DNA of 7,006 nt from Spirochaetaceae bacterium (GCA_017382775.1 JAFNZQ010000173.1:1-7006); one strand, 5' to 3'. Counted from the first letter of the stretch, positions 1-5,572 are shown. Notes: generated by a model from the letters alone, not told the origin. Numbers and translations: made by a program.

Positions 1-126
1 CATATTTTTTATATAAATCCCACAAGCCATACTCTTCACAAACAATTTGCCGGTATTGATGATCTTAAAACCGATTTTACTCCAAATTTACTATCAAATG
101 TAGCCAAGCATGTCATGACAATTTAA
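1..126 (+). CDS. C-terminal end of an unrecognised upstream gene (partial)
   Basis: The first forward frame is open from the window edge to a TAA at 124-126 and gives 41 residues, starting HIFYINPTSHTLHKQFAG and ending VAKHVMTI. The other two forward frames hit stops early. The residue mix is ordinary for a soluble protein, with no membrane segment. I do not recognise the family. The promoter of the next gene begins 24 bases after this stop, so this frame is not obviously in the same operon. In AT-rich DNA an open stretch this short may be chance, or it may be the remnant of a decayed gene. The sequence upstream of the window would settle it. Confidence 0.35.
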   Translation, partial: HIFYINPTSHTLHKQFAGIDDLKTDFTPNLLSNVAKHVMTI

Positions 127-150
127 GTTGCTTAAAAGTGATTAAAGATC

Positions 151-179
151 TTGCTAAAATGCTTAAAAAATGTTATAAT
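151..179 (+). promoter_or_regulatory. Sigma70-like promoter of the DUF4160-DUF2442 pair
   Basis: TTGCTA (151-156) and a perfect TATAAT (174-179) are separated by 17 bases. A TG one base before the -10 box (171-172) makes it an extended -10. The expected transcription start is near 186, about 11 bases before the DUF4160 start codon. The transcript would therefore begin almost at the AAAGGAG ribosome binding site (184-190). Confidence 0.75.
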
Positions 180-196
180 TATAAAAGGAGAAAGGA

Positions 197-463
197 ATGC
201 CTGTTTTGTCAATGTTTTATGGAATTATAATACGCATGCAAAGTGAAAAAGGCGGGAAGCATCATGTTCCCCATATTCATGTAATTTGCGGAGAGGAAGA
301 ATCTGTTTTTTCTTTTGAAGGTGAAAAACTGGAAGGATCTATCCAAATTTCAAAAAGAAAATTGGTGGAAGCATGGATAGAAATTCACAAGGATGAGTTG
401 CTTGCAGACTGGCAACTTTTATCTGAAGGCGAGCAATTTTTTAAGATAGAACCTTTAAAATAA
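197..463 (+). CDS. DUF4160 family small protein
   Basis: An 88-residue protein that matches the DUF4160 family along its whole length. It has the opening MPVLSMFYGIIIRM, the central histidine-rich patch KHHVPHIHV (residues 21-29), where many members read PPHFHV, and the C-terminal part in which a helix ending WIEIHKDELLADWQL is followed by KIEPL. Family length is usually 80-90 residues, so it is complete. The start is fixed by the family N-terminus and by AAAGGAG at 184-190. Molecular function is unknown; the conserved histidines suggest metal or nucleic-acid binding, which is inference only. The DUF2442 gene follows after 10 bases and its ribosome binding site overlaps this stop codon, so the two are almost certainly co-transcribed. 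Such DUF4160/DUF2442 neighbours are common in bacterial genomes as far as I recall, and the layout resembles a type II toxin-antitoxin pair. That role is not shown here. Confidence 0.88.
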   Translation: MPVLSMFYGIIIRMQSEKGGKHHVPHIHVICGEEESVFSFEGEKLEGSIQISKRKLVEAWIEIHKDELLADWQLLSEGEQFFKIEPLK

Positions 464-473
464 GGAGTGAAAA

Positions 474-713
474 ATGTTACGTCCAACAGTAATAAATGCA
501 ATTCCAAAAGATGATTATAAACTAGTCCTTAGTTTTGATAATGGAGAAAAAAAAGTCTTTGATGTAAAGCCCTATATAACAGGTTCTTGGTTTGGAAAAT
601 TAAATTCAAAAGATTATTTTGCTGCAGTAAAAACAAATGGGTTTAATGTTGAATGGCCGGACGGTCAAGATATTTGCCCCGACGATTTATATTTTAACAG
701 TAAAAGTGTTTAG
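474..713 (+). CDS. DUF2442 family small protein
   Basis: A 79-residue protein with the DUF2442 pattern: an N-terminal strand pair (YKLVLSFDNGEKKVFDVKPY, residues 15-34), then GSWFGKL, then FAAVKTNGFNVEWPDGQDI, ending in PDDLYFNS. The FDNGE..FDV and W.dG.D..PD.LY elements are typical of the family, and the length is typical of the short form without a C-terminal helix-turn-helix extension. The ribosome binding site AAGGAG (462-467) overlaps the DUF4160 stop codon, with 6 bases to the ATG. It is the second gene of a two-gene unit transcribed from the promoter at 151-179. Function is unknown; it could be the partner or antitoxin-like half of the pair, by inference from layout only. No hairpin terminator is visible just downstream. 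The gene ends 28 bases from the broken acetyltransferase on the other strand. Confidence 0.88.
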   Translation: MLRPTVINAIPKDDYKLVLSFDNGEKKVFDVKPYITGSWFGKLNSKDYFAAVKTNGFNVEWPDGQDICPDDLYFNSKSV

Positions 714-741
714 AATTCCCAAGAAACAGGACAGAACTCGT

Positions 742-1001
742 CTAAAAAACGGCCACCGGCGACTTGTTTGTGAATAAAAACCGGCTCCCCCTTAATTTAA
801 AAAAGATTTTATCTGAAAATGTTTTTAAGGTAACCGTCCAAAAGGTTTTCATTTTCGAAATACTATATTACAGAAATATTCAAAAAGGGAATAGTCTTGA
901 AAGGATTCTGCAAGGTTAGTAGAAAACACGTCTATATCCTCCTTTGTCAATAGGTGTTTTATTTGTATTTTATTCATATTCTTATACAAATTTTTATCCA
1001 T
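742..1001 (-). pseudogene. Frameshifted, truncated GNAT-family acetyltransferase
   Basis: On the minus strand an ATG at 1001-999, 7 bases after a GGAGGT site, opens 50 codons to a TGA at 851-849. They include LLTKEDIDVFSTNLAESFQD (residues 17-36) followed by YSLFEYFCN (37-45), the typical start of a GNAT acetyltransferase (…LTkeDi…la.aF.dyPlfeyf). The coding continues in another frame through YSISKMKTFWTVTLKTFSDK, which is the expected next segment, down to PVAVF and a TAG at 744-742. The shift must lie near 862-870. The acetyl-CoA binding half (motif A, Q/RxxGxG/A) is absent, because the frame stops 28 bases before the oppositely oriented DUF2442 gene. I read this as a decayed gene with a frameshift and a 3' deletion or replacement. 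GNAT assignment is by pattern only. A short translated peptide from the intact start remains possible. Confidence 0.65.
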
Positions 1002-1008
1002 ATTGCCC

Positions 1009-1014
1009 ACCTCC
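1009..1014 (-). promoter_or_regulatory. Ribosome binding site of the broken acetyltransferase
   Basis: On the minus strand GGAGGT lies 7 bases before the ATG at 1001-999. This is the best Shine-Dalgarno match in the window. It fixes the start of the pseudogene and shows that the short frame was once a translated gene. Confidence 0.7.
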
Positions 1015-1048
1015 GTAATTCTTTTCTTACGAATGTAATTATGCTTTC

Positions 1049-1076
1049 ATTTTAACATTGTTTATGAACCTGTCAA
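1049..1076 (-). promoter_or_regulatory. Promoter of the broken acetyltransferase (minus strand)
   Basis: Read on the minus strand, a perfect TTGACA (1076-1071) and TAAAAT (1054-1049) are separated by 16 bases. The expected transcription start is near 1042, giving a leader of about 41 bases to the ATG at 1001. The control signals of the pseudogene therefore look intact although its coding region is broken. Confidence 0.6.
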
Positions 1077-1138
1077 CGTCTGTATTGTTTTTCAATTTTA
1101 TTTATTAAAATGTATAAAACCGCCCTTGGGAAAGCATT

Positions 1139-1162
1139 ATGTAAACCATGATTTACATTTTT
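1139..1162. repeat. Palindrome TGTAAA-N6-TTTACA, copy A (possible operator)
   Basis: ATGTAAA (1139-1145) and TTTACAT (1152-1158) form a perfect 7-base inverted repeat around CCATGA and are followed by TTTT. A second copy of the same block is at 5418-5441; over 24 bases (1140-1163 against 5418-5441) 21 are identical. No gene reads into this site from the left at close range, so a terminator role is unlikely here. Copy A ends 138 bases before the first base of the -35 box at 1295, the same distance as copy B from its own promoter. A dimeric repressor or activator site is the simplest reading, but no regulator can be named. Confidence 0.5.
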
Positions 1163-1172
1163 ATAACAAATT

Positions 1173-1216
1173 TGTATACAGTAATTTGCACAACAAAAGT
1201 CAAACCTTGCAAATTA
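1173..1216. repeat. Further inverted repeats upstream of the 344-residue gene
   Basis: TGTATACA (1173-1180) is a perfect 8-base palindrome. Directly after it, TAATTTGC (1182-1189) is matched by GCAAATTA (1209-1216), an 8-base inverted repeat with a 19-base gap. With the palindrome at 1139-1158 this makes three symmetric elements in under 80 bases of non-coding DNA, 80-150 bases upstream of a good promoter. Short AT-rich palindromes arise easily by chance, so this is a candidate control region only. A frame of 66 codons spanning 1126-1326 has no ribosome binding site, contains the promoter at 1295-1323, and is not considered a gene. Confidence 0.35.
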
Positions 1217-1294
1217 TGATTTTAGGTAAAATTACGGATTTGGAACATGGGATGTTTTTTTTTACTAAATACCGGTTTTTCTGTTATTTTTCTA

Positions 1295-1323
1295 TTGATA
1301 AAACTTTAAATATGTGTTATCAT
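1295..1323 (+). promoter_or_regulatory. Extended -10 promoter of the 344-residue membrane-anchored protein
   Basis: TTGATA (1295-1300) and TATCAT (1318-1323), each one mismatch from consensus, are separated by 17 bases. TG at 1315-1316 provides an extended -10. The expected transcription start is near 1330, leaving a leader of about 30 bases that contains the AAGGGGGA site (1345-1352). Confidence 0.7.
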
Positions 1324-1359
1324 TAGTTACTTTCCTATCGCAAAAAGGGGGAAAATTTT

Positions 1360-2394
1360 ATGAGCGATGTGAAGAAAAAATTGTCTGTTAAACAGAAAAT
1401 TTTGGTAGCGGTTTTTGGTTTTTTGAGCCTAATTCTTTTCGTATTGGGTGGCCTGATTGCCTTTTTACGTCTTAGTGTTATTGATTACTATATTGCCAGC
1501 GAAAGAACCTTCCGCATTCCCGATATCGGCAAGGGTATTGTTCCTCAAGGATTTGATTACGACAAAAAAAACGATTACTTTTTGGTTTCAGGCTACATGA
1601 AGGACAATTCCCCTGCCCGTCTTTATTTGGTGGACAGAAAAACCGGTGAAAATCTCAAGTATGTAACATTGCTGGACAATGATGGAAATGATTACACCGG
1701 GCATTTTGGTGGTGTGGCTCTTTACAATAATCTAATCTATGTTGCCCACGAAACAAGCATTTTAGTCTATTCATACAAGGATATTTTATCCGCAAAGTCC
1801 CAAGATAAGATAAAGCAGCGTGGAGAAATAAACACAAAAATTTCCGATACTGACTATGTTACCAACTCTTTTGTCAGTGTTTACGGCAACAAGCTCATTG
1901 CCGGCGAATTTTGCGACGAGCCTAAATACATTACCTTGGACACTCACAAGATTACCACTCCCTCCGGAGATAAAAATGAAGCCATAATGCTTGAATACGA
2001 CTTGCACCCCCAATATCCTCTCGGAACCAACGGAATTCCACGACGTGCCTATTCCATTACGGGCAAGGTACAAGGCACTTGTTTCACCAATGACAAAATT
2101 TACCTTTCCACATCCTACGGAATGTCTTTTTCCCACATTAAGGAATACGATATTAACAGTCTCACAAAGACCGGCGACGGCGTATTTTTGGGTTTACCCG
2201 TTCCAATTTACTCCTTGGACAGTTCTTCCATGACTTACGACTATGAAATTGCCCCAATGAGTGAGGAAATTATTATGTTGGACGACGAACTTTACACCAT
2301 GTGCGAATCTGCTTCCACGAAGTACATTTTCGGAAATCTTACCGCATCCCAGTGGTGTTACAAAACGGATTTGGAAAAAATGCGTAAACAGTAA
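1360..2394 (+). CDS. Membrane-anchored predicted beta-propeller-like protein, function unknown
   Basis: 344 residues. A basic N-terminus (KKKLSVKQK) leads into one hydrophobic segment at about residues 14-36, followed by RLSVIDYY. The rest is soluble, so it is most likely a single-pass protein with its body outside the cytoplasmic membrane. There is no lipobox cysteine. The body reads as repeated short strands: VPQGFDYDKKNDYFLVSGYM, ARLYLVDRKTGE, HFGGVALYNNLIYVAH, NSFVSVYGNKLIAG, and VQGTCFTNDKIYLSTSYG with IKEYDI. This GxA/QG…IYV…L.VYd alternation is what beta-propeller proteins show, but I cannot count blades or name a family. Four cysteines (one at residue 185) may form disulfides. The start is supported by AAGGGGGA (1345-1352), 7 bases before the ATG. 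It appears to be a single-gene unit with its own promoter. Coding is intact, since clean strand-like patterns run to the stop. Confidence 0.85.
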   Translation: MSDVKKKLSVKQKILVAVFGFLSLILFVLGGLIAFLRLSVIDYYIASERTFRIPDIGKGIVPQGFDYDKKNDYFLVSGYMKDNSPARLYLVDRKTGENLKYVTLLDNDGNDYTGHFGGVALYNNLIYVAHETSILVYSYKDILSAKSQDKIKQRGEINTKISDTDYVTNSFVSVYGNKLIAGEFCDEPKYITLDTHKITTPSGDKNEAIMLEYDLHPQYPLGTNGIPRRAYSITGKVQGTCFTNDKIYLSTSYGMSFSHIKEYDINSLTKTGDGVFLGLPVPIYSLDSSSMTYDYEIAPMSEEIIMLDDELYTMCESASTKYIFGNLTASQWCYKTDLEKMRKQ

Positions 2395-2436
2395 TTTCTT
2401 TTCTGACAATCATTGCATCTGCAAGTTAAGGTCGGA

Positions 2437-2467
2437 AAGCACAATGTGCCAAAGGCACATTGTGCTT
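2437..2467. repeat. Perfect 14-bp hairpin with AAA loop
   Basis: AAGCACAATGTGCC (2437-2450) and GGCACATTGTGCTT (2454-2467) pair without mismatch around a 3-base loop. It starts 43 bases after the stop of the 344-residue gene. It is followed by GCGTTAGGC and not by T residues, so it is not a standard intrinsic terminator, though it could protect the mRNA 3' end. It is the first element of the GC-rich block. Confidence 0.7.
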
Positions 2468-2548
2468 GCGTTAGGCTATGGAGCCCCGCCGAAGGCGTTC
2501 CGGAACGCAGTGGAGGAATGAGCGTTTAGCGAAGGGCGGAACAGCCGA

Positions 2549-2570
2549 CCCCTTGCTTTTAAGCAAGGGG
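2549..2570. repeat. Hairpin CCCCTTGCTT / AAGCAAGGGG
   Basis: A 10-base perfect inverted repeat (2549-2558 with 2561-2570) around TT, closed further out by GGGCG (2534-2538) and CGCCC (2574-2578). Downstream lies AAAACTAAAAAAAAA, that is, A residues and not T residues on the plus strand, so it would not terminate forward transcription. On the minus strand the run of T lies before the hairpin, not after it. Confidence 0.6.
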
Positions 2571-2682
2571 GAACGCCCAAAACTAAAAAAAAATAAACCA
2601 ACTATACAAAAATCTATAAAAAATGCTAAGTGTGTTTTACTTTAAAATTCAAATTTTTTCAATGTTTTTTTCATTTATTTCC

Positions 2683-2711
2683 TTGACAAATCCTCTATTT
2701 TAGTGTAAAAT
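2683..2711 (+). promoter_or_regulatory. Promoter of glgX, giving a leaderless or near-leaderless mRNA
   Basis: A perfect TTGACA (2683-2688) and TAAAAT (2706-2711) are separated by 17 bases. The expected transcription start falls at about 2717-2719, on the ATG of glgX at 2718. No Shine-Dalgarno sequence precedes that ATG. Confidence 0.7.
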
Positions 2712-2717
2712 ATAGAA

Positions 2718-4790
2718 ATGATGACCTTTGAACGGGGAAACCCAATGCCCTTTGGCGCCACGGTAAAATCCGACGGAATTAACTTTGCCGTTTTTTCAAG
2801 AAATGCCACGAAAGTAAAATTACTTTTTTTCGAAAATCCCAATGATGACCACCCCTCTTCTGTTTTTGAATTTGACCCCGGGGAAAATCGCACCGGGGAT
2901 GTTTGGCACGTTTTTGTTCGCAATGCAAAAAACGGCACTCTCTATCTATACCAAACCGAGGGAAAGGTAAACCCCTACGAGGGTTTTCGTTTTGACAACA
3001 ATGCCCTTCTCATAGATCCCTATGCCAGGGCCCTTACCCACAGTTCACTTTTTGATTCCTTTGAGAAGGACTACTGCTCCCGTTTTCCCAAGTGCATTGC
3101 CGCAAAGGATGATTTTGACTGGCAGGGAGATAAGCCTTTGAATTATCCCTTGAATGATTGTATTATTTATGAGGGGCATCTTAAAGGTCTTACCGCATCG
3201 GAGGGTGGCGGAACTTACAAGGACATTATTTCAAAAATTCCCTACTTTCAGGAATTGGGGATTACCAGTATAGAATTTTTGCCCATTCAGGAATTTGACG
3301 AAAGTGAAAATTTTCGGGTAAATCCCAAAACAGGGGAAAAGCTTTGTAACTACTGGGGATACAGCACTGTGAACTTTTTTGCCCCAAAAGCAAGTTTTGC
3401 CGGCGATAAGTCTCCTTTGGGGGCCGTTAGAGAATTTAAGGAACTGGTTAGGGAATTGCACAAGGCCAAAATTGAGGTTATTTTGGACATTGTCTTTAAC
3501 CACACCGCCGAGGGCAACGAACACGGCAGAACTTTTTCATTCCGTGGTTTCGATAATCGTATTTATTATATGCTCATGCCCGATAATTTGCGTTACTACC
3601 AAAATTTTTCCGGTTGCGGAAATACTCTTAACTGTAATCATCCGATTTTGCGTAATTTCGTTTTGGATTGTCTTTGTTACTGGGTTACGGAAATGCACGT
3701 TGACGGTTTCCGATTCGATTTGGGTTCGGTTTTGGGCAGGGACCAAAAGGGAAATCTTTTGGAAAATCCCCCTGTTTTGGAGCAAATTGCGGAACATCCC
3801 GTATTGCGAAACACGAAAATTATTGCCGAAGCCTGGGATGCCAACGGGGCTTATCAGGTCGGTTCCTTTCCCGGTGGCCGTTGGGCGGAATGGAACGATC
3901 GTTTCCGTGACACTGTAAGGCTTTTTTGGCGTGGGGATGAGTATTTTGCCAACCAAATGGCCACGAGAATGACCGGAAGTTCCGACTTGTATTTAAACAC
4001 CGGAAGAAAGCCCTATCATTCAATAAACTTTATAACCAGTCACGATGGTTTTACCCTTAACGATTTGGTTAGTTACAACGAAAAGCACAACGAAGAAAAC
4101 GGTGAAAACAACCGGGACGGAAGCAACAATAATTGTAGCAGCAACTATGGTTTTGAAGGACCGACCAGTAATTCCAAAATAGAAAATTTGCGAATTAGGC
4201 AAATTAAAAACTTTATGTTAAGTCTTTTGGTTGCGGAAGGTACTCCAATGTTCACCGCCGGAGACGAATTCCGAAGAACACAAAACGGCAACAACAATGC
4301 CTATTGCCAAGATAATCCCACTTCATGGATAGATTGGTCGCTAAAAGAACAAAATCGTGAAATTTTCGATTTTGTAAAAAAGGCCATCGCTTTACGTAAA
4401 CGCCATTGGGTTTTCCGTAGGCGGGAATTTTTCAGCGGAAAAGACATGGACGGCAACCTTATTGCGGACATTGAATGGTTCGATGAGTTGGGACGAAAAC
4501 CGGATTGGGATATGCAAAATCAATTTTTGGCCTACCGCATTGACGGTAACGACCGAGAGGAACATGTTACCGAAAATGATAACGATTTTTACATAATGCT
4601 AAACGCTTCTCCCCACGACATAACGGTTAAGCTTCCCGCACCACAGCAAGGCAGGAGATGGGTTCGTGTTGCTGACACTTCCATTCCCTATCCCGAAGAT
4701 TTCATGGATGAAGGCAATGAGGAAGTTTTGAACGTTCAAACTTTGTACATTCTTCCCTCCCGTTCCATGGCAGTTTTAATGGGTAAATGA
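2718..4790 (+). CDS. glgX: Glycogen debranching enzyme GlgX (isoamylase-type, GH13)
   Basis: 690 residues. The enzyme hydrolyses alpha-1,6 branch points of glycogen or limit dextrin in the cytoplasm during glycogen breakdown. The N-terminal CBM48-like domain (about residues 9-110) starts GNPMPFGATVKSDGINFAVF. The GH13 barrel follows with YEGHLKGLT (151-159), region I DIVFNHT (D257, H262), region II GFRFD (R332, nucleophile D334), region III AEAWD (acid/base E371) and region IV SHDGFTLNDL (H442, D443). NEENGENNRDGSNNN and the C-terminal beta domain are as in GlgX/isoamylase. All catalytic residues are present. Length is slightly above E. coli GlgX (about 657). I kept the first ATG because the family needs about ten residues before the PxGAT motif. 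ATG 2721 is equally possible, and ATG 2745 would clip the domain. The start has no ribosome binding site and lies at the predicted transcription start. A GH13 isoamylase of other specificity is the main alternative. Confidence 0.95.
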   Translation: MMTFERGNPMPFGATVKSDGINFAVFSRNATKVKLLFFENPNDDHPSSVFEFDPGENRTGDVWHVFVRNAKNGTLYLYQTEGKVNPYEGFRFDNNALLIDPYARALTHSSLFDSFEKDYCSRFPKCIAAKDDFDWQGDKPLNYPLNDCIIYEGHLKGLTASEGGGTYKDIISKIPYFQELGITSIEFLPIQEFDESENFRVNPKTGEKLCNYWGYSTVNFFAPKASFAGDKSPLGAVREFKELVRELHKAKIEVILDIVFNHTAEGNEHGRTFSFRGFDNRIYYMLMPDNLRYYQNFSGCGNTLNCNHPILRNFVLDCLCYWVTEMHVDGFRFDLGSVLGRDQKGNLLENPPVLEQIAEHPVLRNTKIIAEAWDANGAYQVGSFPGGRWAEWNDRFRDTVRLFWRGDEYFANQMATRMTGSSDLYLNTGRKPYHSINFITSHDGFTLNDLVSYNEKHNEENGENNRDGSNNNCSSNYGFEGPTSNSKIENLRIRQIKNFMLSLLVAEGTPMFTAGDEFRRTQNGNNNAYCQDNPTSWIDWSLKEQNREIFDFVKKAIALRKRHWVFRRREFFSGKDMDGNLIADIEWFDELGRKPDWDMQNQFLAYRIDGNDREEHVTENDNDFYIMLNASPHDITVKLPAPQQGRRWVRVADTSIPYPEDFMDEGNEEVLNVQTLYILPSRSMAVLMGK

Positions 4791-5374
4791 TGCTTATTCT
4801 GCAGGACTATTGCAGCACCGAGTTTATTGTTAGCCGTTCTCGTTTTATCAGTGAGGCCTTTCCCGTAACATGTGGGGATGAGGTTCGCAATCTTTTAAAA
4901 CGGCAAAAGGAAAAATACTCTGACGCAACCCATGTGGTTCACGCCTTTTGTACCGGTTTGCAGGGGGAAAACCTGGGCACATCGGATGCAGGTGAGCCTT
5001 CCGGTACTGCGGGAAAGCCCATGCTGGAAGTTATAAAGGGTTCTAAGGTTACAAATATTTTAATTACCGCCACCAGGTATTTCGGCGGAACTCTTTTGGG
5101 CACCGGTGGGCTGGTTCGCGCCTATTCCGACTGTGCGAAAAAGGTTTTGGAAATTGCTCGGGTGGAAGAATACATTGCCAAAGAAGATTTTTCCCTTTCG
5201 TTAAGTTACAACGAACATGAAAGAATAAGAAAGATTCTTTTGGATTTGGGTTGCGAAATTTTAGCGGAAAACTTTTCCGAAACTGTGAAAATTACAGGAC
5301 GGATTCCGCAAAAGGATTTTTCGGAATTACAGCTGACTGTGAAAAATGCCACCGGCGGAAAAATTATCCTCTGA
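4787..5374 (+). CDS. YigZ / IMPACT family protein (UPF0029 + DUF1949)
   Basis: 195 residues, close to the usual 200-220 of the bacterial YigZ/YvyE family. The N-terminal UPF0029 domain shows SRSRFISEAFPV (about 17-28), DATHVVHAF (46-54), the signature DAGEPSGTAGKPM (67-79, where many members read DDGEPSGTAG), and RYFGGTLLGTGGLVRAYS (97-114). The C-terminal half (about 134-193) has the ferredoxin-like pattern of DUF1949 (FSLSLSYNEHERIRKILLDL). The family is related to eukaryotic IMPACT, which acts on Gcn1/Gcn2; the bacterial role is not settled, with nucleic-acid or ribosome-related suggestions. The start overlaps the glgX stop as ATGA; a second ATG at 4790 gives a TGATG overlap. There is no strong ribosome binding site of its own, so translation probably depends on coupling to glgX. 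No functional link to glycogen is evident. Confidence 0.92.
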   Translation: MMLILQDYCSTEFIVSRSRFISEAFPVTCGDEVRNLLKRQKEKYSDATHVVHAFCTGLQGENLGTSDAGEPSGTAGKPMLEVIKGSKVTNILITATRYFGGTLLGTGGLVRAYSDCAKKVLEIARVEEYIAKEDFSLSLSYNEHERIRKILLDLGCEILAENFSETVKITGRIPQKDFSELQLTVKNATGGKIIL

Positions 5375-5417
5375 TTTTTCTTTTTCATCTGTTTTGCGGT
5401 TTTTTTTGGTTTTTTTT

Positions 5418-5441
5418 TGTAAAGCATACTTTACATTTTTA
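5418..5441. repeat. Palindrome TGTAAA-N6-TTTACA, copy B (operator or weak terminator)
   Basis: TGTAAAG (5418-5424) and CTTTACA (5429-5435) form a 7-base-pair stem around CATA, followed by TTTTT. It lies 44 bases after the yigZ stop, so it could be a weak AT-rich intrinsic terminator of the glgX-yigZ unit. It is, however, the near-identical twin of the block at 1140-1163, including the TTTACATTTTTA tail. It ends exactly 138 bases before the -35 box at 5573, which points instead to a regulatory or repeat role. Upstream of it are T runs of 8 and 9 (5400-5407, 5410-5418). The rest of the spacer to 5572 shows nothing recognisable. Confidence 0.5.
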
Positions 5442-5572
5442 GGTTGAATATGCACACTACGCTTTGCAGAATAGCGATCGAATTAGTTTCAAATACAAGG
5501 TTTCTCACGGAATTTTTTGAAAAAAAATCATTCATTTTAAAGAAATAAATCTGACTTTCATTCCCTTTCCTC

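Larger units (their letters stand above)
2437..2578. repeat. GC-rich block of nested hairpins and palindromes (repeat-like or structured RNA)
   Basis: A block about 140 bases long that is much richer in G and C than the flanking intergenic DNA. It contains three strong symmetric elements: a 14-base-pair hairpin (2437-2467), a perfect 14-base palindrome GCGTTCCGGAACGC (2495-2508) and a 10-base-pair hairpin (2549-2570). Smaller complementary pieces join them: CGCC-GAA-GGCG (2487-2497), CCGCC (2486-2490) with GGCGG (2535-2539), and GGGCG (2534-2538) with CGCCC (2574-2578) enclosing the last hairpin. No hairpin is followed by a T run on either strand, so ordinary terminators do not explain it. 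It has no ribosome binding site or coding pattern. A dispersed intergenic repeat (REP or MITE-like) or a folded non-coding RNA are the options. The stretch 2579-2682 after it is plain AT-rich spacer. Confidence 0.5.

Noticed and set aside
1126..1326. Forward open frame of 66 codons
   Set aside because: It has no ribosome binding site, low-complexity AT-driven composition and no family resemblance. It contains the promoter at 1295-1323 and several inverted repeats.
714..1359. tRNA, small RNA gene or CRISPR-like repeats in the long non-coding stretch
   Set aside because: No cloverleaf, no regular spaced repeats and no T-tailed hairpin were found; the acetyltransferase remnant, promoters and palindromes account for what is visible.
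2437..2570. Hairpins as intrinsic terminators of the 344-residue gene
   Set aside because: Neither hairpin is followed by T residues on the plus strand, and no gene approaches from the right on the minus strand.
2470..2583. GTTAGGC and GCCCAAAAC at the borders of the GC-rich block, resembling integron attC core sites
   Set aside because: The two cores are in the wrong order for one attC site, the second has two extra A residues, and the inner hairpins do not match the attC arm layout. No integrase or cassette is nearby.
3537..3956. Long minus-strand open frame inside glgX, and the plus-strand frame at 3379-3918
   Set aside because: Both lie within a region that encodes the GH13 catalytic motifs in the glgX frame. 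They have no ribosome binding sites or family features and are shadows.
5358..5385. GAAAAAT (5358-5364) pairing with ATTTTTC (5374-5380), then TTTTT, as a terminator of yigZ
   Set aside because: The stem is almost pure A-T and overlaps the yigZ stop codon. It is too weak to be called, although together with the T runs and the palindrome at 5418 some termination in this spacer is likely.
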